The notes: a model not told the origin generated them from the sequence alone. DNA of 64,000 bases from Cordylochernes scorpioides (GCA_030710605.1 CP092864.1:137889255-137953254), one strand, 5' to 3'; numbered from the stretch's first letter, positions 53,747-63,629 are shown. Program-made: numbers and translations.

Positions 53747-54927
53747 GTGAGTAACTTTTATTTCATACTAGACGAACGGCTTCGCCCGAGAATTTCCCCG
53801 GTGCAATTTCCTTCATACTAAAAGTACATCAATAATAAATAGTAGAAGTGCCATAGAATAGCAATACAGAAGTAACACATAAACCACAGGCAAAAAGTTT
53901 GTATGATGGCAAAAATTGTATTTTATTAGTGTTAAGGTATTTGATTTAATTATTTTTTTGCAATCCATTTAGTTGTTTCAAAATCAATATTTATTAAATA
54001 ATATTAAATAGATGGCAACTTTTCCACCCGAACCCCGTCGTACCCGCCCCAGCGCATTAACCCCAGGAAGCTCATTGGTCGCTTAATTGGCCTGGTGTTG
54101 TTACTTCGCCTCGTATTTACTCCGCGTAAAAAAAGTCCTTCAAATGAAAAAAAAAATCCAAAAATACTAATCAAAATGTAGCCGAAAATTTTCCTCAGGT
54201 TTATAAAAAGCGACATGCAAAATTTGGTACCAATTGGTTCAGTAGTTTTTGAGTTTATCGCGAAACAGACAACAGACATTGACTTTTATATATAAGAAGA
54301 AAGATAACACAACAATCATTTTAAATATCCTGAGTGGATCATAGACTGTTCTTTATTCTGTGAGCCAAATAATACTATAGAGTTTGGTCTTGAATCTAGC
54401 TTTGAGAATTCCTTGAAACTATAGACAGTTCAGCCTTTCTAAAGCGTCCAACTCATGTCATAGATATGCCATATTAGGGTTAACAGTTTTTTCCATATTT
54501 ATCAATGATTATCAGTGATTATGCTTAGAGTCCAAGGACCTGCCAAAATAGGCACTAACCGTATATAGCCTGAAAGCTAGATATATGAAGGCCAATCCAT
54601 TCTTTTCAAGGGGAGTGCTAAGTGTATATTTCTTCCAACACAGCGCACTATGTATGTTGAATATTGAAACTTAAAAAAATATATATTTAATTTCAAATTT
54701 TAAGTCTAAATTCTCTCTCAGCAACGCGTGAGAACTAAAGATAAAAAGAGATTTGGGAAGGCTTTATTAATCAATGGTGAACCTTCCAAGCGATTTCACC
54801 AATTTAATCCATTAGATCACTACAAGAGTATTCACCGTTTGATTTCGATTAAAGAGTCTGCTCTTTATTCTTTCTGATGGTATTAACGAAACTCTGGAAT
54901 GGTTACATCAATGACAGGTTCTCACAG
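53747..54927. other. Intron 2 with repeats
   Basis: 53768-54300 looks like one dispersed element: 'gacgaacggcttcgcccgag' at the left and 'cagacaacagacattgactt' then 'atatataagaag' at the right, both typical invertebrate repeat termini. 54745-54830 is a GATGAGCC repeat. No gene inside. Confidence 0.5.
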
Positions 54928-54942
54928 CAACTGTATGTGCAG

Positions 54943-55213
54943 ATACTGCGTTGTATTCGAAGTGACCAAAGTCCGAAAGGAATGTGAATCTGAGGAAGCT
55001 TTGACCAAAGGCAGCCAAGTCTGTGTTCGCTGTGAAAGAGCTGCATGGCGTAAACATCTTGGCTATCGTTGCAACGGTCATGGAGTGGTCGGTAAACAGA
55101 CCCGTTGGATCACTCTGCCCAAGACAGGTTGTACTGGACGTTGGATGCGCAAGGAAGTGTCTGATAACTGCCCTTGCCATACCACCGGCCAGCCTGACTT
55201 TATCTTCGTCTAA
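54943..55213 (+). CDS. C-terminal exon of the SBSPON-like gene
   Basis: Last coding exon. Using the acceptor tgtgcag before 54943, the frame joins the previous exon in phase to give E-YCVVFEVTKVRKECESEEA and then SQVCVRCERAAWRKHLGYRC, NGHG, TRWITLPKTGCTGRWMRK, DNCPC, ending DFIFV-TAA. An alternative acceptor, ctcacag before 54928, is also in phase and adds five residues (NCMCR). The cysteine-rich layout (C-V-x-C, C-x-G-x-G, W...C-x-G-x-W, C-x-C) resembles the C-terminal domain of somatomedin-B and thrombospondin type-1 domain-containing proteins (SBSPON/RPE-spondin), secreted matrix proteins. That match is from memory of the family layout and is moderately sure. Frame unbroken; codon use is host-like. 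Confidence 0.72.
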
Positions 55214-56060
55214 CTACCTCAGCCATTTTGTCTGTACATATATCTTTGGCTTGTTGGTTCTATCTTACCTAATTCTTCCTGTCTATATATTATACTACCT
55301 TCATTGTGCCATGTAATGCCGTAGCTTTAGTTTTTTTGATCTTGAATATCTTGAGTTTTTGATTGAATGGGCTTTTTTTTGTAAGACGGGTTAATTTGGG
55401 TCCAAATGTTTTGCCTTTTTTTTTTTTTAATAGAAATTTGAAGGATCTCTCTTATGAAGAATGTGCCAAATATTTATTGGTCATTATTTTTATCAAAAGT
55501 TTTTTTCGTCTTTTTTATTTTAGTTTCACATGCATTATAAGGATTTGAAAATTTATTATATTGATAATGAAGGCTTGGATGAATACATATAAATTGATAT
55601 CTATATATAGAATGTAAGGTAAATTTTTGAATTAATTTCTTTAAATGTTTTTTTTTAGATGTCAAAAGATTTTTTTAGAATAATCAAAAGAAACGATAAA
55701 ACTTTTGTTTATTTATAAAATTTCGCTGAAAATAGTGCAATTTGAATTTATATTAGAAATACGTGTGAAAAGTTCTTTTTTTTTCATTGATATTATTTTG
55801 TTAAGTTTTGACTAATGCTACAGCATGTTGTTGTATTTCTGTTTACATGCGCATGTATGACGTAACTGTTGGCTTTATTTTGTAATGTACTCTTAATGCA
55901 TTTTTTATTTCATGTGTTGAGAACTTGTGTTTTTTTATATTAAAAACTTCTTCACATGCTCTGAAAAAAAAGTGTATTATTTTGTTCATTCACACATATA
56001 CACCAACACATATATGTAGATACATTTTGAAAGGTAATCCACATTCTCTTAGGTTCAACT
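55214..56060 (+). other. Probable 3' untranslated region and downstream DNA
   Basis: AT-rich, without a repeat family I recognise until 56065, which fits a long 3' UTR of the preceding gene. No AATAAA is placed with confidence here; the first clear ones are at about 56247 and 56360, beyond a SINE head. Confidence 0.4.
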
Positions 56061-56064
56061 AAAC

Positions 56065-56300
56065 TTTGTTAAAAATTGTCGGTGGACAAGTGGGTAACAC
56101 CCTCGATTCCCAACAGCCATTAACCGGGATCGAATCACGCGTTGGACCCTTTTTTTAATATATGAATAACATTCACATTTTTTGTTGCATTGTTGCACAT
56201 TGTTGCAAATATCATAAACTAGGTTTCTCTTTTTGAGCGTCACCTAATAAAGTGATTTTGGAACAAGAAAATTTGTTAAAGAGAGCGTGCCATCATTTGG
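56065..56300 (+). mobile_element. tRNA-headed SINE head
   Basis: GTCGGTGGACAAGTGGGTAA (A box) and GGGATCGAATCACG (B box) at 56079-56141, close to the head at 46744. The body after it is diverged. Confidence 0.6.
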
Positions 56301-56384
56301 AATACAAATTAACTAAATGTTCATATATATATCTTAATTTAAACAATGTGATATGTAAGTAATAAAGTATGAAGTCTTTTCTAG

Positions 56385-56765
56385 TCGTCTCAAAGTGACA
56401 CCAGCTTTCCACGGGACACCCGGGGGATCTAGAGAGGGACAAAAAGGGCGTTGGTCCGGATGTTGACAGTTAGGTTACAGTGGATATTTTCGGAGAGGCC
56501 CGCTCAGTGCTAGGTCTCACGGCGGCCCTCGTGGCCGCCGTTTTGGCTCCTCTCTGCCTCAGCGGCTTCATGCAGGACGCCGAGCTTTCCTCAGTTAATC
56601 CTCAACTTTCCCCTGGTCCTGGTGCCACGTGAGACGTACTAGGAGAGCGTCTTTTGATCACAAACTTTGTCCTTACGTTCCCGTGCGGACTTCCCACTCT
56701 GAACGCCTTGCCACTCAACCCCGACTGCTTCCAACTCACTTGTTGTCTTACCCGGGTTTACGACA
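56385..56765. other. GC-rich island with strong hairpin
   Basis: Markedly GC-richer than its flanks. At about 56518-56541 CGGCGGCC and GGCCGCCG pair perfectly around CTCGT, followed by TTTT. It has no long reading frame or recognised domain. It could be a retroelement 5' region or an unidentified RNA. Confidence 0.35.
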
Positions 56766-56769
56766 TATA

Positions 56770-57055
56770 TATAACATATTTGTGGTAGAATGTGTTATTT
56801 TGCTTATTAAATAATTTATTAGAAATAGTATAAACACAATTATTTTAAACAAAATAAAATATATCAGAACTTATAAAATAAAAGAAGTTTATTTACCTTC
56901 TTTAAAAATATTTACATAAAAGAAATTTAACAAAAAAAAAACAAATTTAATCCAAAAATTAAACAATCAAAATTTACGTATCTCTCGACAGAATGTGTTT
57001 ACTCTACTCCTAGTCAAAACCCAATAAAATAAATATATACAAAATTTAATTATTT
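56770..57055. other. AT-rich spacer
   Basis: A/T-rich sequence without recognisable features. Confidence 0.5.
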
Positions 57056-57059
57056 TTAT

Positions 57060-57365
57060 AAGTCCATTTACATCAGAATGATATCCATGCACCAAAAGAA
57101 GCACCTCTCCCTTTAATTATACATCAGAACGATGACACAATGCATCACCTTAGTAAAAGAACGTCACTAATGATGATACAGAATGAGCCCCAACACCAGT
57201 TTTGGAAAATTCAGACAAAAAACTAACAACCTGTATATCATTGTTTCGAGCTATGACCCTCATCAGTACAGGGGCAGCTTCGATTTCATAACTTACTACG
57301 AGAGGGGAGGTATATAATCGGTCGAATTTCCTAAACAGGTGTTTTTTTACTTATCCTTTAAAACT
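57060..57365 (-). mobile_element. Divergent retrozyme-like monomer with hammerhead
   Basis: Gene-less repeat whose layout parallels the 319-bp unit: 'cacctctcccttt', 'caacaccagttttggaaaa', hammerhead, then 'aaacaggtgttttttta'. Related fragments lie at 1500-1670, 7850-7935 and 57750-57830. Confidence 0.65.
57230..57272 (-). ncRNA. Hammerhead ribozyme motif
   Basis: On the - strand: stem I CCUGUA/UACAGG (six perfect pairs), CUGAUGA, stem II GGGU/GCUC with wobble pairs, GAAA. Stem III is weak (one pair certain) before an AUA cleavage triplet. The core is intact; activity is doubtful. Confidence 0.65.
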
Positions 57366-57745
57366 CCGCCATTGCCGGTCCCAAGCCCGGATGTAAAAGG
57401 AGGAAGGGAAGCAGTAACAAGCTCGTTAAAAAACCAGGTTTCAGTTGGCCCGACTGATAGCACCCTGTAAGGGCTCCTATTCTTGGGTTACAGGATATTC
57501 AGCAACGTCTGTTCTCCATGTTAGGAGCGGCTGCACAGGGCGTCTGTTCCTCATGTTAGAGGCGTCCATTTAATACCAGGTCAAAGTCCAAGTTACACCT
57601 CTCTGTAGGTGACCTCGGGGAAATGTTGGAAAAACCAGCGCACTAACGTAACTGGCATTTAACCTATATGGAGTCGTGCACAAACAGGTGTTTAAACTAT
57701 TGAAGTGACAAGGGCCGATTTTCAGACAAGAATACAACATAGAGT
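57366..57745. repeat. Dispersed retroelement segment
   Basis: 'gccattgccggtcccaagcc' and 'tgatagcaccctgtaagggc' recur in diverged form at 61090-61250 ('ggctgatagtaacctgtaag'). This looks like an untranslated or 5' part of a LINE family with no coding frame here. Confidence 0.45.
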
Positions 57746-58215
57746 TACGTAAGGATGATATTCATGCACATAGAGAGACACCTCTCCCTTCAATGATACA
57801 TCAGTACAATGTCACTGTGCATTAACCTAGTAATTATTCTAGAATTACCCAAATACGATTTTTTTTAATAATTAACAAAAGCTAATTACGCACGCGTCGG
57901 AAGCTTCTCCGGAACATATCATGCTCAGAACTGACAATAGAGGACTTATTTTCCAGGCCTATAACTACCATCGCAAAATTGGAGAGGAGTGGACTTCAGG
58001 AATTGGTTTAACATAGGAGATAAGCACTACCACCACCACTGATAAGCCAGGACTATATAGTAATACTTGAAATACAATAGTGCGGAAGCTTCTCCGGAAC
58101 ATATCATGCTCAGAACTGACAATAGAGGACCTATTTTCCAGGCCTATAACTACCATCGCAAAATTGGAGAGGAGTGGACTTCAGGAATTGGTTTAACCAT
58201 GGAGATAAGCACCAC

Positions 58216-58259
58216 CACCACGTACGTATTTCAGTCTGTTAGCCCTCATCAGCGTGGTG
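58216..58259 (-). ncRNA. Hammerhead ribozyme motif
   Basis: On the - strand: stem I CACCACG/CGUGGUG (seven perfect pairs), CUGAUGA, a weak stem II (GGGC.../GACU), GAAA, stem III AU-AC/GUA-like before the cleavage position. The core is intact; stem II is damaged. Confidence 0.68.
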
Positions 58260-58401
58260 CAAACTGTACCTCAATGATCAATAAATTCTTTCATGACTGA
58301 AAATAGAGGACCTATTTTCCAGGCCTATAACTACCATCGCAAAATTGGAGAGGAGTGGACTTCAGGAATTGGTTTAACAATGGAGATAAGCACCACCACC
58401 A

Positions 58402-58440
58402 CCACGTACGCATTTCAGTCTGTTAGCCCTCATCAGCGTG
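58402..58440 (-). ncRNA. Hammerhead ribozyme motif, second tandem copy
   Basis: Same core as 58216-58259 in the next 181-bp unit. Stem I is shortened to CACG/CGUG and stem III differs (GCAUUU). Probably weaker. Confidence 0.6.
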
Positions 58441-58494
58441 TTGCAAACTGTACCTCAATGATCAATGAATGCAATCATCAAGAAGATAAAGGCT

Positions 58495-58740
58495 ACCTGA
58501 CCTGCATTCATAGTTTTAGAATTGAGATACTTCGGCCAGAGAGTAAATCTTTTTATTCACTCAACGTTTCAACGATAATCTTTTGTCCTCATCAAGAATA
58601 AATAAATATTAAAGCATTTAGTAAGGCGTTAAAAATTATTCTGATATGATTATAATTTTTGACGATTTGCCAAATGCTTTAATTATTATTGTTCTTGACA
58701 AGGACTAAAGATTTTTGTTGAAACGTCGAGATGATAAAAA
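58495..58740. repeat. SINE 3' tails in inverted arrangement
   Basis: 58540-58600 ('cgtttcaacgataatctttt', 'gtcctcatcaagaa') and 58660-58730 ('ttgccaaatgctttaatt', 'gttgaaacgtcgagatga') are inverted copies of the tail seen at 46965-47040. Confidence 0.5.
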
Positions 58741-58744
58741 CATA

Positions 58745-59215
58745 GAATGACAGAAATGGACAAAACTTTAAGTAAGTGGAAAGTCTGTAATAAGTCAATC
58801 GTCTGTTTTTTTTTTTTTTTGAAAGAGACAGAGACTAATTTGTTATTTGTTCACACTTGGTTATCTCGTGAGTCTTCAATAAAAGTCACTGTGTATCAAA
58901 TATCTTTCAGAGTTATTGTCGAATCCCGATAATATACATGCTGAAAGGTACAACTTCCTCAAGTTTTGTCCATGAGTATCTTTCAGAGTTATTGTCTGAA
59001 TCCCGATATACATGCTGAAAGATACAACTTCCTTAAGTTTTGTCCATGAGTGTATCTTTAAGAGTTATTGTCAGAATCCCGATATACATGCTAAAAGGTA
59101 CAACTTCCTTAAGTTTTGTCTATGAGTGTATCTTTCAGAGTTATTGTCTGAATCCCGATATACGTGCTTAAAGATACAACTTACTCAAGTTTTGTCTATG
59201 AGTATCAAGATATAC
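58745..59215. mobile_element. MITE with four terminal repeat units
   Basis: 'tggacaaaactttaagtaag' at the left and repeated 'aacttccttaagttttgtcc' units at the right, with the internal 'cttggttatctcgtgagtct'. Same family as 4398-5440, with fewer repeats. Confidence 0.7.
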
Positions 59216-59344
59216 TATAATAAAATTTAAGGAATGAATCCAAGTGTATCTATAAGTATCAATATATATGCTTTCACATAAACACACAAAAAAGACAGTC
59301 TCTATTAACCTAATCTATCCTTCTTGAGGCCTAATTTTTGAATT

Positions 59345-59615
59345 TTTCAACACAACAGAATAAAAGGCATTTCCTGACCGCTCACATGGTCATTTTAGAT
59401 AGCAGAACGCCATCTAGTGGAACAAAAAATCAACTAAACGTTGATTTAAATTGTTCCATGTTATTTGGCCAATCCATTTTCTTGATAAATCAAGAAAATT
59501 CAATTACGAACGCGTTTCGGGCTGTTGGTCCTCGTCAGCATTGTGCAGGCGGTACCTTAACGACCAAAGGTTTGGTCCAAGAGGCTTCCATGTCTCGCCG
59601 AATGCCTTTCGAAGC
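59345..59615 (-). mobile_element. Hammerhead-bearing SINE-like element
   Basis: 'gcagaacgccatctagtgga', 'aatcaactaaacgttgattt', 'gataaatcaagaaaattc', the hammerhead, then 'ggcggtaccttaacgaccaa'. Diverged from the 31-kb copies. Confidence 0.65.
59500..59545 (-). ncRNA. Hammerhead ribozyme motif, partly decayed
   Basis: CUGACGA and GAAACGCGUU intact. Stem II GGAC/GCCC has a mismatch and stem I only three pairs. Confidence 0.55.
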
Positions 59616-59789
59616 ACTATCAACGTTTCTATAGCTGGAATTTCAGTTTTCGCAAAGAAACTAACCCATATAGAAATTAAGAATATTTATAGAATATAAT
59701 GTTTGTGGTTTTTAAAGGCTAATACGTTCACCGAGTGATATAAGTTCATATATAATTGTTAATAATAAAAACATCATTATGAAAATGCA

Positions 59790-60720
59790 CACATACATAC
59801 AGCTTTATTAGGACCACTGGTCTTATACAGATTCGCCGCAGGAAGGAAGCATATATGGAACACCTATACTTCAGGCAGCACAGAACCCAACAACAGCCTC
59901 CAGGTCCGACACATGTCCAGTGGCCACAGAAAGTGTTTACACACATACAGCTTTAAGACCACCAGTCTTATAGAGATTCACCGCAGGAAGGAAGCATAGA
60001 TAGATCTCCTATACTCCAGGCAGTACAGAACCCAACAACAGCCTCCAGGTCCGACACATGTCCAGTGGCCACAGAAAGTGTTTACACACATACAGCTTTA
60101 AGACCACAGGTCTTATACAGATTCACCGCAGGAAGGAAGCATAGATAGATCTCCTATACACCAGGCAGCACAGAACCCAACAACAGTCTCCAGGTCCGAC
60201 ACATGTCCAGTGGCCACAGAAAGTGTTTACACACATACAGCTTTAAGACCACCAGTCTTATAGAGATTCACCGCAGGAAGGAAGCATAGATAGATCTCCT
60301 ATACACCAGGCAGCACAGAACCCAACAACAGCCTCCAGGTCCGACACATGTCCAGTGGCCACAGAAAGTGTTTACACACATACAGCTTTAAGACCACAGG
60401 TCTTATACAGATTCACCGCAGGAAGGAAGCATAAATGAAGCTCCTATACTCCAGGCAGCACAGAACCGAACAACAGTCTCCAGGTCCGACACATGTCCAG
60501 TGTCCACAGAAAGTGTTTACACACACATAGAGCTTTAAGACCACAGGTCTTATACAGATTCACCGCAGGAAGGAAGCATAGATAGATCTCCTATACTCCA
60601 GGCAGCACAGAACCCAACAACAACCTCCAGGTCCGACACATGTCCAGTGGCCACACCGTACATAGGTTAGCGTATCACTGAAAAGACGAGTATGGAATCA
60701 GCCGTGTTCTAGTCTCTCCT
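59790..60720. repeat. 145-bp tandem array
   Basis: 'cagaaccc' marks at 59881, 60026, 60171, 60316, 60461 and 60608: five near-perfect 145-bp steps. It ends with the unique 'gtatcactgaaaagacgagt' segment shared with 8590 and 21080. Alternate units share ccaccagtcttatag or ccacaggtcttatac, indicating dimer duplication. Confidence 0.9.
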
Positions 60721-60870
60721 TATCAATCGTTATGGAAATAAGGTTGTTATGTAGAAACTCTCAATATCAAATATTGAGGTAGATAAATCAATAATGTAAC
60801 TCTACTGTTTATGTAAATTTTCGTTTTCAGTGATATAAGTTCTTTTTTTTTTTTTTTTAAAGGTAATAGC

Positions 60871-60988
60871 CTACAGCACCCGGTGTTCCCAGGTGGTCAC
60901 CCTCCCAAGTACTGACCGGGCCCGTCATTGCTTAACTTCGGTGATCGGACGAGAACCGGTGTTTTCAATGTGGTATGGCCGTAGGCAC
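60871..60988 (-). rRNA. 5S ribosomal RNA sequence
   Basis: The - strand reads GCCTACGGCCATACCAC at the 5' end and ends GGGTGCTGTAGGC, so the terminal stem pairs. The internal promoter includes AAGTTAAGCA (A box) and CTTGGGAGGGTGACC (C-box region, with GAG where metazoan 5S genes usually have GAT). Length is 118, close to the normal 119-120. Downstream, where a Pol III gene should have a T run, is TATTACCTTT followed by about 19 A. This suggests a retroposed copy or a 5S-headed SINE rather than a normal gene. Confidence 0.85.
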
Positions 60989-61039
60989 TTCTTAATTGAA
61001 GTGAAACATTATTTTTTGTTTAAAAATTAAATCATTCCA

Positions 61040-61330
61040 GGAAATCAATTGAAGTACTTCCAAGCCTTGGTGAAAAAAGAGGGGGAGCAGTTACAAGCTT
61101 TCCAAAAAACCTGGGCTCAGCTGGCCCGGCTGATAGTAACCTGTAAGGGCTCCAGGGATACAGGATGAGTCTGTACTTCATGTTAGGAGCAGCTGCACAA
61201 GACGTCTGTTCCTCATGTCAGAGGCGGCCATTTCATATTGGAGCTAAGTCGGCCTGCAACAGAGTAGTGCTCTAAGTCTTAATGACGAAGGTAGACGCAT
61301 TCTACTTCACCCAGTCATGATGGTTGTCAA
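61040..61330. repeat. Dispersed retroelement segment
   Basis: Diverged relative of 57410-57570 ('ggcggccatttcat', 'catgttaggagcagctgcac'), continuing into 'gtcggcctgcaacagagtag'. No coding frame. Confidence 0.45.
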
Positions 61331-61371
61331 AACACCATCAAAAGTCACAAGCTCTACAAGCTTTATACCCT

Positions 61372-61679
61372 TTTTTTATTATCATTCCTAGTACACGTGG
61401 TACAGGCAATGATAATCATGGTGGGTAGTTAGCGACTGCTTTTACTGTAAGTGCACCACATGTCTACAGATGTGAAAATCAGTTCGACTTTACACTTAAA
61501 AATGTACCAGATCTCCGTTTGGTTGCTTACATTTGCTAGTGGGTTGGATTTTGTAAGATTGGTGGTCCATTGGAGCATTTTTTTTTACTAAGAAATAAGT
61601 TTCCAATACGGGTTTCAATCCCGGGTCATAGCGGTCGAAAACCAATGGTTTAGACCATCCTTCCATCAAACCCCTTTGA
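61372..61679 (-). mobile_element. tRNA-derived SINE, full length
   Basis: Same family as 51125-51434: poly-T tail at the left, head with 'aatcccgggtcata' (mutated B box) at the right. ATACCCT flanks both ends (61365-61371 and 61680-61686), a likely target duplication. Confidence 0.75.
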
Positions 61680-61689
61680 TACCCTAATA

Positions 61690-62310
61690 TGATTGAGTGA
61701 AGATAAGAAAGTAGTAGAAGAATTAAAGTACCTTATACTTGCACAAGAATCGGGGACAGACAAAGTAAATTAAAAACAAAAATTATCATAAATTCGGTTT
61801 TTAACAGGGATAACGGTTTAAAAAAACGTTATTTAAAAAAAAACATCATCAGTTCTACCAACATTTAATAGGTAAAAAACGTGTTACCTTTAGTGTAACA
61901 GCTTAGTCCTTCTTACTCTAACTTGAGTAGCAGCGTTTAAATGGCTTTAAAAACCATTTCCTAAATAAAATGAAGAAAACTCCGCATCACTGCACCAAAT
62001 GATTAAGTTGATTCTTTTCCGGCATAAAATCGATTTATATAAAAAAAAAATCCATTTTAAAAAGCAATTTAAAACACAATCAATAATTATCAATGGAGTC
62101 ACATGACATTTAAAATATTGGAGTTTTTTTTTTTACTTGTCTTTATATCATTATCCGCTTGTGTGGCTTTTTTTTTTCTTTTTATATCATTATTTTTAAG
62201 GGGGATAGAATATTATTTATAAAAATAATGGAAAAAAGTGTATATAAATTTAAAAGGTTAAATTCTATAAGTTTGTTTATGTGTGGAGAAAATCCGTACT
62301 GCTATTAATA
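61690..62310. other. AT-rich spacer
   Basis: Long A and T runs. No gene or repeat recognised. Confidence 0.5.
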
Positions 62311-62898
62311 CAGGGTGCCTCAAAAAAATGTATACACACTTTGAACTTCCATAGAAAATTTATTTACCGTTCTACAAAGTTAAATTTCAGGAAAATAGAA
62401 AACTGAAAGTCCAATATAAATGAAACATAAATAACAAATGTTAATACTGTTCAAATTGGTGACCTGCAGCATCAATACAATTCTGAGTATGAGTCACCAC
62501 AGATTCTGTACATCGTATCAAAACGTCCAATGAGATTTCTCTACACACTGCTTGAATCTCATTCCAAAGAATGTCTAGGTTACGTGGTTTACGTTTGTAC
62601 ACCCCATCTTTTACTGTGCCCCACAAGAAGAAATCCAGTGGTGTAAGGTCTGGAGAGCGTGCTGGAAACTCGATTGGCCCCCTGCGTCCTATCCACTGGC
62701 CCGACAAATTTTTATCCAGGTAAGCTCGTACGTCCCTGTGATAGTGCGGCGGAGCACCATCTAGTTGAAAATAAAAATCATCATTACCATATAATGCACG
62801 AATGGCAGGAAATATAGAATCAGCAAGCATTGTTAGGTAATTAATACCAGTTACAGTGCCTTCAAATCGAAAAGTATACATTTTTTTGAAGCACCCTG
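62311..62898 (-). mobile_element. Internally deleted mariner-type (DD41D) transposon
   Basis: Terminal repeats CAGGGTGCCTCAAAAAAATG and, inverted at the right end, CAGGGTGCTTCAAAAAAATG (about 24 bp), flanked by TA. At 588 bp it is less than half of a full element. The transposase N-terminal half and first catalytic residue are deleted, while both ends survive. Confidence 0.85.
62441..62880 (-). pseudogene. DD41D mariner-type transposase, C-terminal half
   Basis: Open from the right TIR to a TAA: FRFEGTVTGINYLTML, then FYFQLDGAPPHYHRDVRAYL (second catalytic D), GQWIGRRGPIEFPARSPDL and TPLDFFLWGTVKDGVYKRKP (third D), then a helical tail. The second and third acidic residues are 41 residues apart, which defines the DD41D group of the Tc1/mariner superfamily. 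The DNA-binding half and first catalytic D are missing, so it cannot be active. No frameshifts in what remains. Confidence 0.85.
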
Positions 62899-62939
62899 TA
62901 TAGCCGATTTTGGATAACTCGAAGCCCAAGAGACCAAAA

Positions 62940-63268
62940 GAAAATTCGAATTAAAAATGTTTTGAATACTAGGGACCAAGATAAATATTCGAATTAAAGA
63001 CGTTTTGAATACTAGGGACCAACATAAATATTCGAATTAAAGACGTTTTGAATACTAGGGACCAAGATAAATATTCGAATTAAAGACGTTTTGAATACTA
63101 GGGACCAAGATAAATATTCGAATTAAAGACGTTTTGAATACTAGGGACCAAGATAAATATTCGAATTAAAGACGTTTTGAATACTAGGGACCAAGATAAA
63201 TATTCGAATTAAAGACGTTTTGAATACTAGGGACCAAGATAAATATTCGAATTAAAGACGTTCGAATT
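62940..63268. repeat. 43-bp minisatellite
   Basis: About 7.5 copies of a unit with 'attcgaattaaagacgtttt' and 'gaatactagggaccaagata', spacing 43 bp (62944 to 62987). It starts directly beyond 'ggataactcgaagcc' and ends 'gttcgaattatccaag', which look like inverted MITE termini. Confidence 0.9.
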
Positions 63269-63419
63269 ATCCAAGTCCTACTATGTTTATAATAATAATG
63301 ATAAAAATTAATATAGTGATGATAATAATAATGTAGTTAGAACGATATCGTTTGGTCAAAAATTCTAAATAGTCAATTTTGGTCGAAACCGGTTTATTCA
63401 TTTATAAAAATATATTAAA

Positions 63420-63625
63420 ATAATGAAGACATATTCTGACCAGGAGCACATGTGCTTTTTAGATGGCAGAGCGCCATCTAGTGAAACAGAAATCAACTAA
63501 ACATTGATTTAGCCTGTTCCCTGATATTTGGCTAACCCACGTTCGTCAGCGTGGAGCAGGCTGTACCACTGCGATCAAAAATAGTTTTGGTCCCAGAGGC
63601 TTCTTGAGAAACCAAGAAATGGGTA
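63420..63625 (-). mobile_element. Hammerhead SINE-like element with ribozyme deleted
   Basis: Collinear with 32120-32390, but between 'tggctaacccacg' and 'ttcgtcagcgtgg' about 60 bp are missing, removing GAAA and stem II. The left 'gatggcagagcgccatctag' and the right 'aaccaagaaatgggtat' ends are kept. Confidence 0.7.
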
Positions 63626-63629
63626 TCAA

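Larger units (their letters stand above)
57895..58490 (-). mobile_element. 181-bp tandem hammerhead units
   Basis: Three successive units share 'gaggacctattttccaggcc' and 'gagaggagtggacttcagga'. 'tagagg' occurs at 57938, 58123 and 58304, spacings 185 and 181. Units 2 and 3 carry hammerheads. In unit 1 the ribozyme is replaced by a deleted segment. A (CCA)n tract precedes each ribozyme. Confidence 0.8.
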
